From Verticillium longisporum (taxonomy: Eukaryota; Ascomycota; Sordariomycetes; Glomerellales; Plectosphaerellaceae), in assembly GCA_019188255.1 (NCBI GenBank), contig JAETXT010000008.1, positions 1,736,001-1,800,000 on the forward strand: DNA of 64,000 nucleotides. The letters are read 5' to 3'. Position numbers and translations under genes: made by a program. Below are positions 35,566-45,208 of the stretch, one piece after another; within the stretch, counting starts at the first letter, position 1, and the number at the start of each line of letters is the position of its first letter. The notes beneath the pieces were generated by a model, which was not told where the DNA came from, made no database searches, and worked only from the letters and a program-made list of their open reading frames with translations.

Positions 35566-36234
35566 CGTGAGCGGGATGATGCAAGTGGCGATGCGATTAG
35601 TGTTCGGTTTTCGACCAAGTTCCAAGTAAGGAAGAAATTCATTGAATTATTTCGTTCATATTGACACATCAGCTCCCCCCATCCAACCTTGGCATCGCGG
35701 TTGGTGTTCGGCACATTTGACAAACTCGGACTCTTACCCTCGCACCGAGCCTGCTGTCAAGACTCCGCCAAGGAGAGTGCCGAGACAGCCGCGCACTAGT
35801 TTGAACCGAATTGAAGCTCTCGGAATCCTAAGCGAAGGCTCATCCTACATACTCCGAGCGTGATATGGCCTTAATCCAGGATACACCCCTGGTCTACCCC
35901 GCATATTCCACTGACATGCATGCGAAATCTGGAGGAGGGGAAACGATCGACCACGACGCTAATGAATCATGGCAGAGACAGGGACCTTTGGCGGGTAAAG
36001 AAAGGAAGAATGCCAGGATGGCATTTGACGACCATCAGATGTCTTTAGTGTGGATGCATCCGTCGTCTGAAAGATATGTGGGAGGCTTTACGAAGCCAGG
36101 GAGAAATTTATCAACGCATCGAATCAGACCATCGCGAACCCCTTTCCAGACACATCCCAACTTTCGACAGCCGTTGGAACCAACAGCCGCAAATCAGCCA
36201 CCTACTCTCCATCCACGTCTTTTCACCAGTTGCG
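35566..36234. promoter_or_regulatory. Shared promoter region of the two enoyl-CoA hydratase genes
   Basis: 669 bp between divergent start codons. Such bidirectional spacing is common for co-regulated fungal cluster genes. Open frames inside it are short and lack recognisable content. No palindromic regulator motif stood out. Confidence 0.45.
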
Positions 36235-37086
36235 ATGACAGCGCCCCGTACCAAGAACCCTGTCCCGTCATGGATCGAAACCCCTTATCCTCACCTCACT
36301 CACTGTAACGTCGATTTTCCACGCCCTCATGTCCTGCTTGTTACCATCAACCGCCCTCGGCAGATGAATTGCCTGCCAATCACTGCGACTCTTGAGCTCG
36401 GTCACTTTTGGAAGTGGTATGATGCCGAGCCTGCGCTCCGCTGCGCTGTCTTCACAGGCGCTGGTGATCAGGCCTTTTGCTCCGGTATGGACCTCAAGGA
36501 ACGCGGTGACATGGTGCGGACGGGCGATATCGCCTTTGAGTACCCTTCTGGCCAATTCGCCGGCATGAGCAATCGCACGGGCAAGAAACCAATCGTCGTC
36601 GCGTGCAATGGCCATGCTCATGGTGGGGGTTTTGAGGCGCTGCTGAACGCAGATGTCATCTTCGCGTCGCCGAACGCAACTTTTAGGCTCCCAGAGGTCT
36701 TGAGAGGAGTTTCGGCGCTGGCGGGGGCACTACCAAGAGCTATGATTTTGTTCGGGAATCATCGAACAATGGATCTGATCCTGACTGGAAGGCAGATGAG
36801 TGTTGAAGAGGCCGAGCGGTGGGGACTTGTCAAGGAGATTGTACCGCAGGGCAACTTGCTGAGTAGAGCTTTGAACTATGCTGAAGAGATTGCGAGTCTG
36901 AGTCCAGATAGCGTTATTATTTCGCGCCTGGCGGCAAGGGAAGTTTGGGAAACGGGGGTCAGCAGGGCCACAATGAGGGGACAGGAGTTGTGGGCGGACA
37001 AGATGTTGAGAGGACCGAACGCTGACGAAGGTTTGAATGCATACAAGGAGAAGAGACAACCAAAATGGGTGCCCTCGCACCTCTAA
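36235..37086 (+). CDS. Enoyl-CoA hydratase/isomerase 2, PTS1-like ending SHL
   Basis: Crotonase-fold acyl-CoA enzyme of 283 residues, single exon. The chosen ATG precedes TAPRTKNPVPSW; an in-frame extension upstream to 36076 is less like the family. Landmarks: VTINRPRQMNCL, oxyanion-hole segments FCSGMDLKERG and NGHAHGGGFE, catalytic Glu in LPEVLRGVSA, and C-terminus VPSHL, a PTS1 variant, suggesting peroxisomal location. The paralogue lies divergently at 34735-35565. Two different crotonase enzymes side by side would fit two hydration or isomerisation steps on a branched or unsaturated chain (inference). No frame defects. Confidence 0.92.
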   Translation: MTAPRTKNPVPSWIETPYPHLTHCNVDFPRPHVLLVTINRPRQMNCLPITATLELGHFWKWYDAEPALRCAVFTGAGDQAFCSGMDLKERGDMVRTGDIAFEYPSGQFAGMSNRTGKKPIVVACNGHAHGGGFEALLNADVIFASPNATFRLPEVLRGVSALAGALPRAMILFGNHRTMDLILTGRQMSVEEAERWGLVKEIVPQGNLLSRALNYAEEIASLSPDSVIISRLAAREVWETGVSRATMRGQELWADKMLRGPNADEGLNAYKEKRQPKWVPSHL

Positions 37087-37370
37087 ACAGGAATGACAGC
37101 ATCAGTTAATGCCAGGCTCAAAACATACGCAAGGTCGATCACAAAGTCATTACTCTGAGCGTAACCTTGCAATCGTTGTGAAAAGTTTCCTGTTGAATTT
37201 AAGAAGATATTTCAATAGCACAAAAGGGGGATTACTTCATATAGAGATCAATTTACGCTAAAATCATGACTTCATAAACCTCCCTGATCTGAGTCGGACA
37301 CCGCTATGCTGGATGAGATGCTTAGCCGTCCGTGCCTCGATCAGTCTAACTCCTCATCATCGTGGTAAAA
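37087..37370. other. Convergent 3' region
   Basis: Spacer between convergent genes (hydratase 2 and the MaoC-type hydratase); presumably the two 3' UTRs. No gene. Confidence 0.4.
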
Positions 37371-38482
37371 CTACAGCTTGACATCTCGCTGGAGTATCTT
37401 TGCGAATCCATTAGATCTGTGGGCTCTGGTTAGCACATCATCAAGCCACGTCAAGCTGATCAACACTTACAAGGCAACCCTTCCGTCCTCCTTGACCACC
37501 GTCTCAAAAACGATGAGGTCAAAATTACCCTCATTACCCCCTCGCCACATACGTGTCTCCAGAGTGTCTCCCGGGTAGACAACACTCTTGAATCGCGCAC
37601 CAAAAGACTTGAATCTTCTTGGGTCTGACTCTCCCATCTCTCGCAGCAGCCCCTGAGCCGCTACGTTCCACGTGCCAAGCCCATGCAAGATCGATCCCTC
37701 GAAACCAGCCCTCTTCCCAAACTCCTCGTCTGCGTGCATGGGATTGTAATCGCCGCACAGCCGATACAGCAAAGCTGTTGTCTCGGTCGTATGATACACA
37801 TGCACGGCGTCCGGCGTCGTAGCGGGGATGCTGACCGCCGACTTCGTCGGCCCCCTCGGCCCACCGTATCCGCCCTGACCGATGCCAAACGCTGCGCTCG
37901 CCATTTTCGTGTACCCAACCCCCGTGTTGGCGTCCACGAGTGTCTGTTCTGCCTCGAGGATCATGGCGCCACCTTTATCGTAGACGCCGATGACGCGGCC
38001 GCGCACCTCAAGATCGAGGCCGTCTGAGGAGACAGGCAGTTGCCGCAAGACCGTAATGGCGCGCTCGCCATCTACAGAACGTTGAGCATCGAACGGCGGA
38101 ACGCCTGGAACGCCGCCTGTCGTTGTGCGCGCGATGAAGTCGAAGATATCCTGGTCTGTCTGCTTGAAGGCGAGGTTGATGGGGAAGGTCGGGAACGCGG
38201 CGAAGGCGGGGTGAAGCTCGTACAAGAAGTGTAGCGAGTCCTTGGGAACGCCGATCGCATTGGCCTGTTTGTGGTGTTAGTCGTCCGGAACTTTTGGCGA
38301 TAGTGGGGTTTCTTCATGGGCGTGCGAGTCGCTGGGGTTGTACTCACGAAGAGAAGAACATCGCGCCGGTTATAGCTGCACTTAATGGGAGGATATTTGT
38401 AGCCGGCTGCCTTTCGAAAGTCAACGTTGTCGTAACGGCCTGATGCGTTTTTGGTGGGCTCGTCGCTGGTGTTGACTGACAT
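37371..38482 (-). CDS. Hydratase-2/MaoC-type (R)-specific enoyl-CoA hydratase, 3 exons
   Basis: Double hot-dog dehydratase resembling the hydratase domain of peroxisomal multifunctional enzyme type 2. Exons 38482-38348, 38264-37471 and 37425-37371 give 327 residues (introns 83 and 45 nt); an alternative last acceptor 9 nt downstream keeps the frame. The N-terminal half-domain contains YPPIKCSYNRRDVLLF; the C-terminal one has the hydratase-2 signature YRLCGDYNPMHADEEFG and GSILHGLGT, with the Asp and His expected for catalysis. The last residues are RDVKL, resembling but not matching a PTS1 tripeptide. A hydratase-2 beside two crotonases suggests intermediates of both stereochemistries or a side chain needing its own step (inference). 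Confidence 0.9.
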
Positions 38483-38985
38483 GGTCGGTGACGTGCGATG
38501 AAGGGGGCGGTCTGGAAGCTTATGATTTCAGTGGTGGGGGTGACTCAGATAGCATCGCATGATTGAGTGCCGACAGGGGCCGGAGCAAGGGAATCTGGGA
38601 CGGCCTGTTATGAACTCGTTGCTCGTGTGACTCCGGCTTCCCCAGAGTAGCCTCGGTTGCATGTCCCGCTGGCTCGGTCCCCCATCCCCGGGCATTCAAC
38701 GGGTTTAACCCAAGGGGATTGAACCGGAAAACGGCCACCAGGGGGGGTAGACATTGGAGCGTCAGGTGGTCGGTCTGCTTTCGTGGTAAAGACAACCGAG
38801 GCCGGTAGTGCCATCAATTGTTCTCACTTCAGCACTCGCGGTGATCAATATCGGCCAGCCTTGACGGGCAATCTCGGGTCATCTCAGGCTGCTTTCAATG
38901 GGATGCCCAAATTGAGGCACCTCATACATACAATCTGGGCCGACTGGCTTCTATGAGTTCCGTGTTATGCTGGCTGGCTTCAGGT
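38483..38985. other. Spacer between the MaoC-type gene and AtuA-like copy 2
   Basis: Upstream of the minus-strand MaoC-type gene; expected to hold its promoter. No recognisable coding sequence. Confidence 0.35.
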
Positions 38986-40855
38986 TCACAGTTTTGGCCG
39001 GCCGGCATTAGCCGCTAACATTTTCCTCCACTCTGCTTCTTTCTGGACAAGCTCAGTTGGCATCTCGATGACTCGGGCCCTGACGAACTCGCCCATGCTT
39101 TTAGCAAATCCGTCGAGCACATTGCTGCTGCTCACTCCGTCCTGTAGAATGCCCTTGACGACAAAGTGCACCGCCTGCAAGTAGACGAACTCGCAGCTCT
39201 CGATATGATACCTCTCGTCCCAGTCATCCCCTAGCAATTCCTTTACACGGTGGCTTGTCAAGTACCCTTGAAGCCATGCATATGCGCTTTCATCTCTGAC
39301 CCAGAAAACCGATGTTCGCGTTTCCTCCTTTGTCACCGCTTCTTGCCAAAACGAGGTCTCCCAGCGGTCGTCGCGTCATCCCGGGAGGAAAGATCTTCCT
39401 CATCATTGAGGACGACGCGACTCTTTTCGGCTCATCAGTCGGCTGTGTCGGGACTCGACCACAGTCCTTTGCGTCTCTCGCAGGTATAAACACTGCATCT
39501 TTCTTGCCGTCGATGAAATGCACCACCATTGGAACCTTATCCTGCTGCACCAACGCCGGAAAGTACTTGACATACGGCCTCGGTACCATTGTCCGCCAAT
39601 CCATACCCGCGTGGAATCCGCAGAAACCTTGAAGACCATTGTAGAATACGGCGCGCTTGAAGTCGTCAAAGGCCTCGGCCCGAGTGCCCTGCGCAAAAAT
39701 GCGGAACTGCACCGTTGCGGCTGCTTGCGAGCGCGGATCATGCTGTGCAGTGCCGTATTTTTCAATCGTGAATGTCGTAAAGGCGGATCGATCGATGGTC
39801 TTGAGGACTTGGGTTTTGAGAACATTGAACTTAAAATCCGTGTCAAGTCCTGCAGCATAGATGGAGATCTCAGCTTGGAAGCCACCAAGTAGACACACCG
39901 CAAGCTTGGCTGTCGGTGGTGGCGGAAGGCCTTTGATGTTGCTGAGACGTACGCGGTCAGTGCCGATCTGCGTGAGTTTGACACCGTGATTGTCAGCAAT
40001 GACATCGGGGTTGAGGTATATTGGCCCCTGGATCTCGTACAGCAGCTGTGCTTTGCATGTGTCGACAGTGACAATGCCGTTTGAGCCTTCAGGCTTCGTG
40101 ATAACGACGCCACCTTCGCTGTCAATCTCGGCAATCGGCCACCCCAATCTTTGCATGTCCCGAATTTCGCGTTGCCCGCGTTAGTTGCCGCCCGTGACGT
40201 ATGGACCGCATTCAATGAGATGACCAGCCATGAGGCTGCCAGCCAACGCATCATAGTCTGTTGTCTTCCACTCGTGCCACCAGGCCGCGAGGCCCATAAC
40301 CGGCGAAGCATCTGTGCATCTCCCACAGATGACAATGTCCGCACCTTCGGCCAGAGCCCTGACGATGCCAGCATATCCAGTGTAGACATTCGCAGCCAGC
40401 AACTTCTCGTTCTCAAGACGTAGATGCACGCCTGGTTGATCCAGGTGAGGAATTGTCCCAAAGCTGCCACTGCGAACTTTCTCTGTAACATCATCGCCGC
40501 TTACCCACGCAACCTTCAAGTTGTGGATGCCGATACTCTGAAGATAGGCGTCTGTCTTCTCCGCCAGACCTCGGGGGTTGAGCGCTCCGCCATCGTGCAC
40601 AATCTTGATACGCTTCTCGGCGACGAGTCGCGCTGCATCACCATTGTGCCAGGCAATCTGCTCAAGAAAATTCGGTTCATAGCCTAACGTGGGGTCTGTC
40701 TGAAGCTCTATGGCTTTCCACGCGATGTTAGACTCGGCAAGGTAGTCGGCAGTGATGGCGTCGACCTGGCCTTGCTTCGCGAGGCGATAAATCTGGTCAA
40801 TGCCATCATTAATTGCGCCAGAGCAGTTGCCGATGCGAATGGGTCGATTGAACAT
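38986..40855 (-). pseudogene. AtuA-like (DUF1446) protein, copy 2, broken
   Basis: Second AtuA homologue, clearly diverged from copies 1 and 3. Start chosen at the Met of MFNRPIRIGNCSGA (40855), typical for the family; the frame is open to 40933. Landmarks: HDGGALNPRGLA, WVSGDDVT, GHLIECGPYVTGGN, KGLPPPPTAK, and the C-terminal LARSGDKGGNANIGF. Defects: an in-frame TAA at 40181-40183 directly after VTGGN, inside a short imperfect duplication (GGCAAC...GGGCAACG); and an extra base in a four-base run at 39305-39308 that shifts NIGF out of the frame of WVRDESAYAWL. The final residues are RPKL. A missed intron at the TAA is conceivable but no good splice sites are visible. The N-terminal piece could still be made alone. 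Confidence 0.82.
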
Positions 40856-41504
40856 GGTGTCAATTTCGAAGAGCTCAGAGTAGAGTTTACTGACTCCCAA
40901 GTCATGCTGTGACAGGAGCCATAAATCGTTCACGGTCTCCGTGTTGTGTCATGGAAGCACCTTTCCAGCGCGAGGTTCGCAAGGCCGCCATGGATCTATT
41001 GCCTGCAAGCTAATTACTAGAGTGATACTTGGCTGCCGCATACATGCCTTGGGTGGCGCCTTTGTCAGTTGTGATAGTGGTGGTGCGGAGTCGCTTTTCC
41101 ATGGTCATCAGACAACGAAAAGGAGTTAAGGGACGTGAACGCGGGGTAGCACTAATGATTCAGAATGGCGCCTGGACATCATTCAGGGTCTCTCGTGCAG
41201 AGAACCCTGATTCTGCTACGGCGAAGAATGTGACTGAGCACCGGGCTAACGGATCATTGGCATGGGTAGCTAGCTGCCTGGTGATTGTTCGGTGCGTGTC
41301 CTGCATCACGGCTGTCATCAGCCTCTGATAATCTTTGGTTTCCAGAAGTAGGAGTCCAACGATAGGCTGTGTCAGAGGCCAGGGCTAAGCTTTGCCCCTG
41401 GATGTGACCGAGAGACTCTCTGTATTCATCACATACATATCTTCCTCGAGTGGCATGCTCCGTCACTGATTGTACTTAATCAATAGTGCATTTAACTTGT
41501 CAAA
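40856..41504. promoter_or_regulatory. Divergent spacer between AtuA-like copy 2 and ligase 2
   Basis: Start codons point away from each other, so this contains both promoters. No recognised coding sequence or binding site. Confidence 0.4.
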
Positions 41505-43202
41505 ATGAAAATCTACAAGTCATCCGACATCAACATTCCCAGGGACCTCAACCTTACTGAACTATTGCACACCACGGCTTTCCCTATTCCCGAATCACAC
41601 CTCATTGCATCCGATAGCCTCACCAACAGAAGTGCGACTCTAGGGGAGCTGCGAGATCGAGCTGGTCGTCTCGCAAAAGGGCTGCACGACCAATTGAACC
41701 CACAAGACCAAGCACGCTGGGCCATCGTGCTACCAAACAGCGTAGACTTTCTCGAAATATTCTATGCTATCCTGTGGACTGGTGGTGTAGTCTGCCCGGT
41801 AAACCATGCCTTACGATATTCAGAAATAGGTCAAGGGCTCGCAGTCGCCCGCCCGCATTTCGTTATCGCCTATGGCCCTGTTGTCCATGTGGTTGAACAG
41901 GCCCTCGATTTTGCCGCCGAAATGCTCGTCAAGGAAAAGGGGACTTGGACTCGACCTCCTGTAATTTTGATCGTCCTTCCTGCTCCCGTGGGAAACACAT
42001 ATCGTCCGATTTCATCGCCGCTACGCATCTTCCGATCCCGCACTTCGACGATACGTCAATCCGTCTCGCCTCCATTCATCTCTCCTCAGGAACAACAGGT
42101 CAGCCCAAAGGCGTCGAGCTCACTCACCAAAACTTTGTCGCAAACGTCTTGCAGCTCCTCGCCTTCGATGCGCCGGCGGGGGCACAAGATGTTTCATCCG
42201 GCTGCGCGCACGGTTGCCTTCACGCCGTGGGCGCACATTGCGAACACAACAGCGTCACTGTTCCTCGGGCCATACACAGGCATGCTTCACCACGCGATGC
42301 CGGTTTACAATTTGGAGCAATTCGCCAGACTGGTTGGCTCCGTGCAAGCCACGTCGTTCCAGGGTGTTCCAAGTGTTGTCCTGGCCTTGGCAGACTCGGA
42401 CGTGACAGCGAAATATGACTTCTCCGCTGCACGCGTCATAGCTGTTGGCGGTGCGCCGCTCAAGCAAGCTCAGCTTGAGAAGCTACTGGCTCGAGCGCCA
42501 TGGCGGCTTTGTCAAGCCTATGGCATGACGGAAGCAGCTGGATACGTCGCTTACCAGGAATATGACGAGGTTCTATATGATGGATGCACGGGTCAGTTGT
42601 TGCCCGGAATCGAGGCGTGTCTCAAACACGAGGGAGGGGTGGAAGATGTGCCAGATGGGGCAACAGGAGAGTTGTGGCTGCGTGGGCCAAACATTTCGAG
42701 AGGATATGCATTCGATGCTGAGGCAAACGAACGAGCCTTTCCGATGCAAGGGTGGTACAACACTGGCGACGTGTGCCGCATAGATGAGCAAGGGAGAGTG
42801 TCCATTGTTGGGCGAACTAAGGATCTTATCAAGTACAAGGGATTCCAAGTGAGCCCTGCAGAGCTTGAGGTGTATGTGAACTCCCACCCGCTGGTGGCCG
42901 AGGGGGGTGTTGGGGCGCTTTGGGATGATGGCCAGCTCACGGAGTTGCCCGCAGCATGGGTGGTACTCAAGGAGACAGACAAGATCTTGTCTGAAGAGGA
43001 GAAGCAGCAAGTGTTGAGAGACGTGCAATTTGTTGTCGACGGGCAAGTCAGCGGATACAAAAAGCTTCGTGGCGGGGTATGGCTCGTTGACAAACTACCC
43101 AGGAACGCTACAGGCAAAATTCTGAGGAAACAGCTGATTCACATGACTGATGGAATGTGTTCGTCAAAGTTGGGAAACCGACACATCACTTCCAAGCTAT
43201 AG
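41505..43202 (+). CDS. AMP-binding acyl-CoA ligase 2, PTS1 ending SKL; internal out-of-frame segment
   Basis: Adenylate-forming CoA ligase, probably peroxisomal: the C-terminus is ITSKL, the classical PTS1. The frame is open over 565 codons, yet the P-loop is not in it: HLSSGTTGQPKGVELTH reads in another frame between about 41993 and 42182. One A appears missing in the run at 41993-41995 and one G extra in the run at 42178-42182; correcting both gives a continuous ligase. As written about 63 codons become a Ser/Arg-rich string and the ATP-binding loop is lost. Later motifs are in frame: YGMTEAAGY, YNTGDVCRIDEQGR, GRTKDLIKYKGFQVSPAELE and NATGKILRKQL. So it is either a disabled enzyme with compensating indels or an intact one with two base-call errors. 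Confidence 0.85.
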   Translation: MKIYKSSDINIPRDLNLTELLHTTAFPIPESHLIASDSLTNRSATLGELRDRAGRLAKGLHDQLNPQDQARWAIVLPNSVDFLEIFYAILWTGGVVCPVNHALRYSEIGQGLAVARPHFVIAYGPVVHVVEQALDFAAEMLVKEKGTWTRPPVILIVLPAPVGNTYRPISSPLRIFRSRTSTIRQSVSPPFISPQEQQVSPKASSSLTKTLSQTSCSSSPSMRRRGHKMFHPAARTVAFTPWAHIANTTASLFLGPYTGMLHHAMPVYNLEQFARLVGSVQATSFQGVPSVVLALADSDVTAKYDFSAARVIAVGGAPLKQAQLEKLLARAPWRLCQAYGMTEAAGYVAYQEYDEVLYDGCTGQLLPGIEACLKHEGGVEDVPDGATGELWLRGPNISRGYAFDAEANERAFPMQGWYNTGDVCRIDEQGRVSIVGRTKDLIKYKGFQVSPAELEVYVNSHPLVAEGGVGALWDDGQLTELPAAWVVLKETDKILSEEEKQQVLRDVQFVVDGQVSGYKKLRGGVWLVDKLPRNATGKILRKQLIHMTDGMCSSKLGNRHITSKL

Positions 43203-43836
43203 ATAATCAATCACAGTTACGAACTTGCATTGTATGCTTCCCAGTACCACAGATGAATGGCCCTTGAACGCCTAAAATTAGCTTCATAATGCTGCCCTCT
43301 GGGTCACTTTCGAGAATGTAAGCTTTGGTATATATTCTATTGGTAGTCGATGGCCGCTCTGCTTCCTAATTATTTGCTCAGCGCATTGTCAGATATCTTA
43401 ACGTGACGCGACATGTGTGTGATGTCGACTGCCTAGTCTTTAGCTTCCGTTCTTGAGGTAGAACCATCGATGGAGGGCGATGGATTTCCAAGTGGGATGT
43501 TGCCAAATCAGCGTCGATATTTGAGACAAGCTAAACTGTCTAGCACGTCGTTTTCAGGGTTAAGCCTTGGCTTACAATCATCGTATCTATAGAGGCTCAA
43601 ATTTCGGCATAGTACTACAGGATGATTGATGTGGTCAAGCATCATTGTGGGGTAGGGATGACGCCGTTTGTTTGCCCGTGAGACGGTGCCGGCCGGGTAA
43701 GTAGACGCGAGAGGTTTGGAGAATTATGGGGAGCAGTGCACAGAGTAGGCCTCTTAAACTGCATGACATCCCGTGGAGCGGTCTTTGTGGGAGCGCGAAG
43801 AAAGAGAACTTGAAAAAATTCAACAAGAATCGCACG
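43203..43836. other. Spacer between ligase 2 and the dimeric-barrel gene
   Basis: Tandem plus-strand genes; it should contain the downstream gene's promoter. No gene recognised. Confidence 0.35.
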
Positions 43837-44622
43837 ATGGCCACCCTCAGCAAGCGCAAGTTTGTCATCGCGATTGTGCCAACAGAGTCAGTGGCGAAAC
43901 GCGACGAGGTGAGCACCTGTCCTAAGGACCTTGCTCCTACAAAGAACGCATACCTCTTACCATGACAGTTTATTAAAGAACTAGCCAAATCCGCCCATGA
44001 GGCCCAGGTAAACGAAGATGGGACGCTGAAATATGCCGTCCTTACATCGCGCGATATCGCTAGGGAGACAGACATCTGGGTGATTGAGGAGTATGTTCGC
44101 GCCCGAGCCACAACCAAGCAGGCAACGTCACTGACAGAGTATGCAAGATACATTGACGCGGCTGCTTTCGATCACCACATGTCTCTTCCCTCTGTCAACG
44201 CCATGCGGGCCTGGATGAGTGAAAACGTTGGACCAAAGCCTCCGATGATGCATATCCTCACGTACCCATCAGATTCATTTCAGTTCTCGCGGCAACAGGT
44301 CAATAAACATACCGACCCTTGGATCATCATTGCGGAGCTCAATTACATAGTAGGAGGTGTTGGTATGTCCCTTCCATACTGGCAGGCTGTCGTGGATCAA
44401 GGCCGCGAGGAGGAAGTAGGCACTCTGGTTTACGGCATATTGAAGGACGAAGACACTGTTGAAAGGTTGTTCACAATGGAAGCGTATGAGAGCGAGGCTT
44501 ACCTGAACGATGTCCATGTCAAAAGTGATGCTATTGCGGCTAGCATCAAGAACACGAAACATTTGCGCACTGGTATCGAGTGGTCATTTCTCAGGCTGGT
44601 GGTTGGTTTCCTACATAAGTAG
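43837..44622 (+). CDS. Tandem dimeric alpha/beta-barrel (ABM-like) protein, 2 exons
   Basis: Exons 43837-43908 and 43969-44622 (60-nt intron) give 241 residues. Two successive ferredoxin-like repeats resembling the antibiotic-biosynthesis-monooxygenase/EthD superfamily are visible: one from FVIAIVPTESVAKRDE to about residue 105, and one starting near PWIIIAELNYIVGG containing LVYGILKDEDTVERLFTMEA and YESEAYLNDVHVKS, the typical last strand-helix of the fold. A single chain with two such units would mimic the usual homodimer. Members can be cofactor-free oxygenases, decarboxylases or merely binding proteins, so the activity is unknown. Position between ligase 2 and AtuA-like copy 3 suggests it belongs to the cluster. 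The upstream in-frame start at 43726 is possible but less likely. Confidence 0.8.
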
Positions 44623-45208
44623 ATGAAAGAAAAGTAGAAGAGCCATAGTCATGAATTCACTCCCTGCACCTCGTTTTACGAAGGACCGTAAGAGCTTTGT
44701 GCAGTTTTCGATCGACTTGATTTTTTGACTATTATTCCAAAGGCAGTGCTCTCTGCCAGCTGACGGTTGATAGAAGAGAAGACCGGGTTCGTGATCGCCA
44801 AGCAACTGATTCATTCCGACGAGACCAGCGTTTGACCGAGTCCAAGGTTGATGTGGAGTCAACTTTAGGGCGATCGAGGTAAATCTTCCTCCGAAGCCCG
44901 GGAACGATACCCGCCGGAACCCCAAATACCTCTTTACGGGTACTGAATCATTAGTGCACCTCAACGAGACACGCACGGTTCAGCAGTGTTTCCCCGCTAC
45001 TCGGGGGCACCATTGCGAATGGATACGAATCACAGGGCTCAGTAAAAATGCTTTGGATGTCAAGTATATAGCTACTTTATCATGAGCCTCTGTCACTTGT
45101 ATGAAACTGAAATCTCATTACTTGCAATTCAGCCAGATCAAAAACATCAATTGAACGCTACAGTACAACCACTCCTGATTACCTAATTTAATTCACGAAT
45201 TTCACGCA
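44623..45208. other. Spacer upstream of AtuA-like copy 3
   Basis: No recognised gene; presumably promoter of the intact AtuA-like gene. The last 100 bp are AT-richer than the coding regions. Confidence 0.35.

Noticed and set aside
39403..40494. 363-codon minus-strand frame as a separate gene
   Set aside because: It overlaps AtuA-like copy 2 in another frame and shows no family features, whereas the AtuA motifs lie in the adjacent frame.
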